This document shows, piece by piece, positions 5,456-6,129 of a DNA stretch of 6,129 nt (its first letter is position 1; every line of letters begins with the position of its first letter). Where the stretch lies: the NCBI GenBank assembly GCA_027005635.1, contig JALTLI010000067.1, positions 1-6,129 on the forward strand, written 5' to 3'. The translations under genes and the position numbers were made by a program. Source of the DNA: Alphaproteobacteria bacterium (GTDB lineage: Bacteria > Pseudomonadota > Alphaproteobacteria > UBA2136 > JALTLI01). Under the pieces are notes generated by a model. The model saw only the letters and a list, made by a program, of their open reading frames with translations, was not told the origin of the DNA and searched no databases.

Positions 5456-6094
5456 ATGGACAAATTAATTATATTTGATTGTGGCGGTGTGCTTGTAGAT
5501 GATGCTACAGCTGATAAAGATATAACTATAACTACTAAAAATGAAATAGAAGATAATAAATATAATTTTAATAATATGGATGTAAATTCATTAAAAGATA
5601 TTGTTGAAAAAAAGCTAGATATGAAATTGCCTGATAGTTTTGAAATAGAATTAAAAGAAACTTCTAGTAATAAAAATGAAAATATACATCCTATTAAAGG
5701 AATAAAAAAAGTTTTAATGAATGTACCCGCTAGTAAATGTGTTACATCTAATAAATCATCTTTAAATATAGAAAACTCATTAGAACTAACTAATTTATCA
5801 GATTTTTTTGATAAAGATTCCATATTTAGTTCAAAAATGGTAAAACGTGGTAAGCCATACCCAGATTTATTTTTGCACGCAGCAGAAAAAATGGGTGTAG
5901 AACCACGTGATTGTGTGGTAATAGAAGATAGCGTTGCAGGTGTAAAAGCTGGAAGAATGGCAGGTATGGTTGTTTTAGGCTTTACAGGTGGTAGCCACAA
6001 AGGTAACGATGACTACCGCAAAGAGCTAGAAGAAGCTGGTGCAGATATAATCTTTAATGATATGTCAATGCTACCAAGGTTAATAGGTAAATAA
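5456..6094 (+). CDS. HAD-superfamily (subfamily IA) hydrolase with altered motif I
   Basis: HAD-IA enzymes of this kind are mostly cytoplasmic phosphatases or phosphomutases acting on small phosphorylated metabolites. Motif I starts with the nucleophile Asp8 in FDCGGVLVD (7-15), but position 10, normally the general acid/base Asp, is Gly. Motif II is CVTSN with Ser98. Motif III is Lys133 in RGKPYPDLFL (131-140). Motif IV is Glu157-Asp158 in VIEDSVAGVKAG (155-166). The segment GFTGGSH (175-181) is typical of YieH-like or phosphoglucomutase-like relatives. Residues 16-75 should form the helical cap and are Asn/Lys/Asp-rich. The 212-residue length is normal. The ribosome site is weak (AAAAAGAA upstream). 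It follows the secreted repeat gene by 32 bp and is probably co-transcribed, though no functional link is evident. The substrate cannot be assigned, and catalysis is uncertain because of Gly10. Confidence 0.85.
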   Translation: MDKLIIFDCGGVLVDDATADKDITITTKNEIEDNKYNFNNMDVNSLKDIVEKKLDMKLPDSFEIELKETSSNKNENIHPIKGIKKVLMNVPASKCVTSNKSSLNIENSLELTNLSDFFDKDSIFSSKMVKRGKPYPDLFLHAAEKMGVEPRDCVVIEDSVAGVKAGRMAGMVVLGFTGGSHKGNDDYRKELEEAGADIIFNDMSMLPRLIGK

Positions 6095-6129
6095 ATTAAT
6101 ATATAATAGGTAAATTATAAAAAAAATGA

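Noticed and set aside
5341..6000. A 219-codon open frame on the - strand.
   Set aside because: It lies opposite the HAD gene, which has clear family motifs, and runs into the end of the repeat gene. Its product has no recognisable motif and is the expected shadow of an AT-rich coding strand.
6126..6128. ATG at the very end of the window as the start of a next gene.
   Set aside because: Only four bases remain from this point and the nearest AGG is about 15 bases upstream, so there is nothing to support a gene.
1..6129. A novel defence, mobile or biosynthetic system.
   Set aside because: Apart from the repeat protein and its control region, the genes are housekeeping, heat-shock, transporter and HAD families. 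No transposase, integrase, toxin-antitoxin pair, CRISPR array or effector cluster is visible.

Overview
The window is strongly AT-rich bacterial DNA, and its protein sequences point to an alphaproteobacterium. The clearest marker is the DnaK: its segment from the 'MAADNKLLGQFDL' region through '[36 protein letters not shown]' and its C-terminal 'HSTEKSL...SMKLGEAIYKA' region are of the alphaproteobacterial type. The HrcA and the DnaQ tail fit the same assignment. The genus cannot be named from this sequence. Low GC and tight spacing would suit a host-associated or streamlined lineage, but that is inference.

Layout. Positions 1-156 hold the last 51 codons of dnaQ (DNA polymerase III epsilon) on the + strand. 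A convergent gene, 159-1016 on the - strand, encodes a ten-helix DMT/EamA-like transporter. The 143-bp divergent gap (1017-1159) carries the main control region: two tandem CIRCE operators (1089-1115 and 1123-1149), each overlapping a candidate promoter. They precede a heat-shock operon on the + strand: hrcA (1160-2212), grpE (2212-2796, overlapping hrcA by one base) and dnaK (2854-4809). No dnaJ follows.

After dnaK, a 116-bp gap (4810-4925) holds an AT-rich hairpin and a large 11-bp-arm palindrome that surrounds the -10 box of a possible new promoter. That promoter would serve a small secreted, extremely basic protein built of nonapeptide repeats (4926-5423). It is followed 32 bp later by a HAD-family hydrolase (5456-6094) whose first catalytic motif has Gly in place of the usual second Asp. 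The last 35 bases contain no supported gene.

How it works together. HrcA should repress its own operon through the CIRCE sites and release it when misfolded protein accumulates. GrpE is the nucleotide exchange factor for DnaK, so regulator, cofactor and chaperone are made together. The secreted repeat protein and the HAD enzyme look like a separate transcription unit. I see no mobile element, CRISPR array, tRNA or rRNA, and no convincing previously undescribed multi-gene system. The points most worth a second look are the paired CIRCE architecture with an apparently leaderless hrcA, the repeat protein with its palindromic promoter region, and the altered HAD active site.
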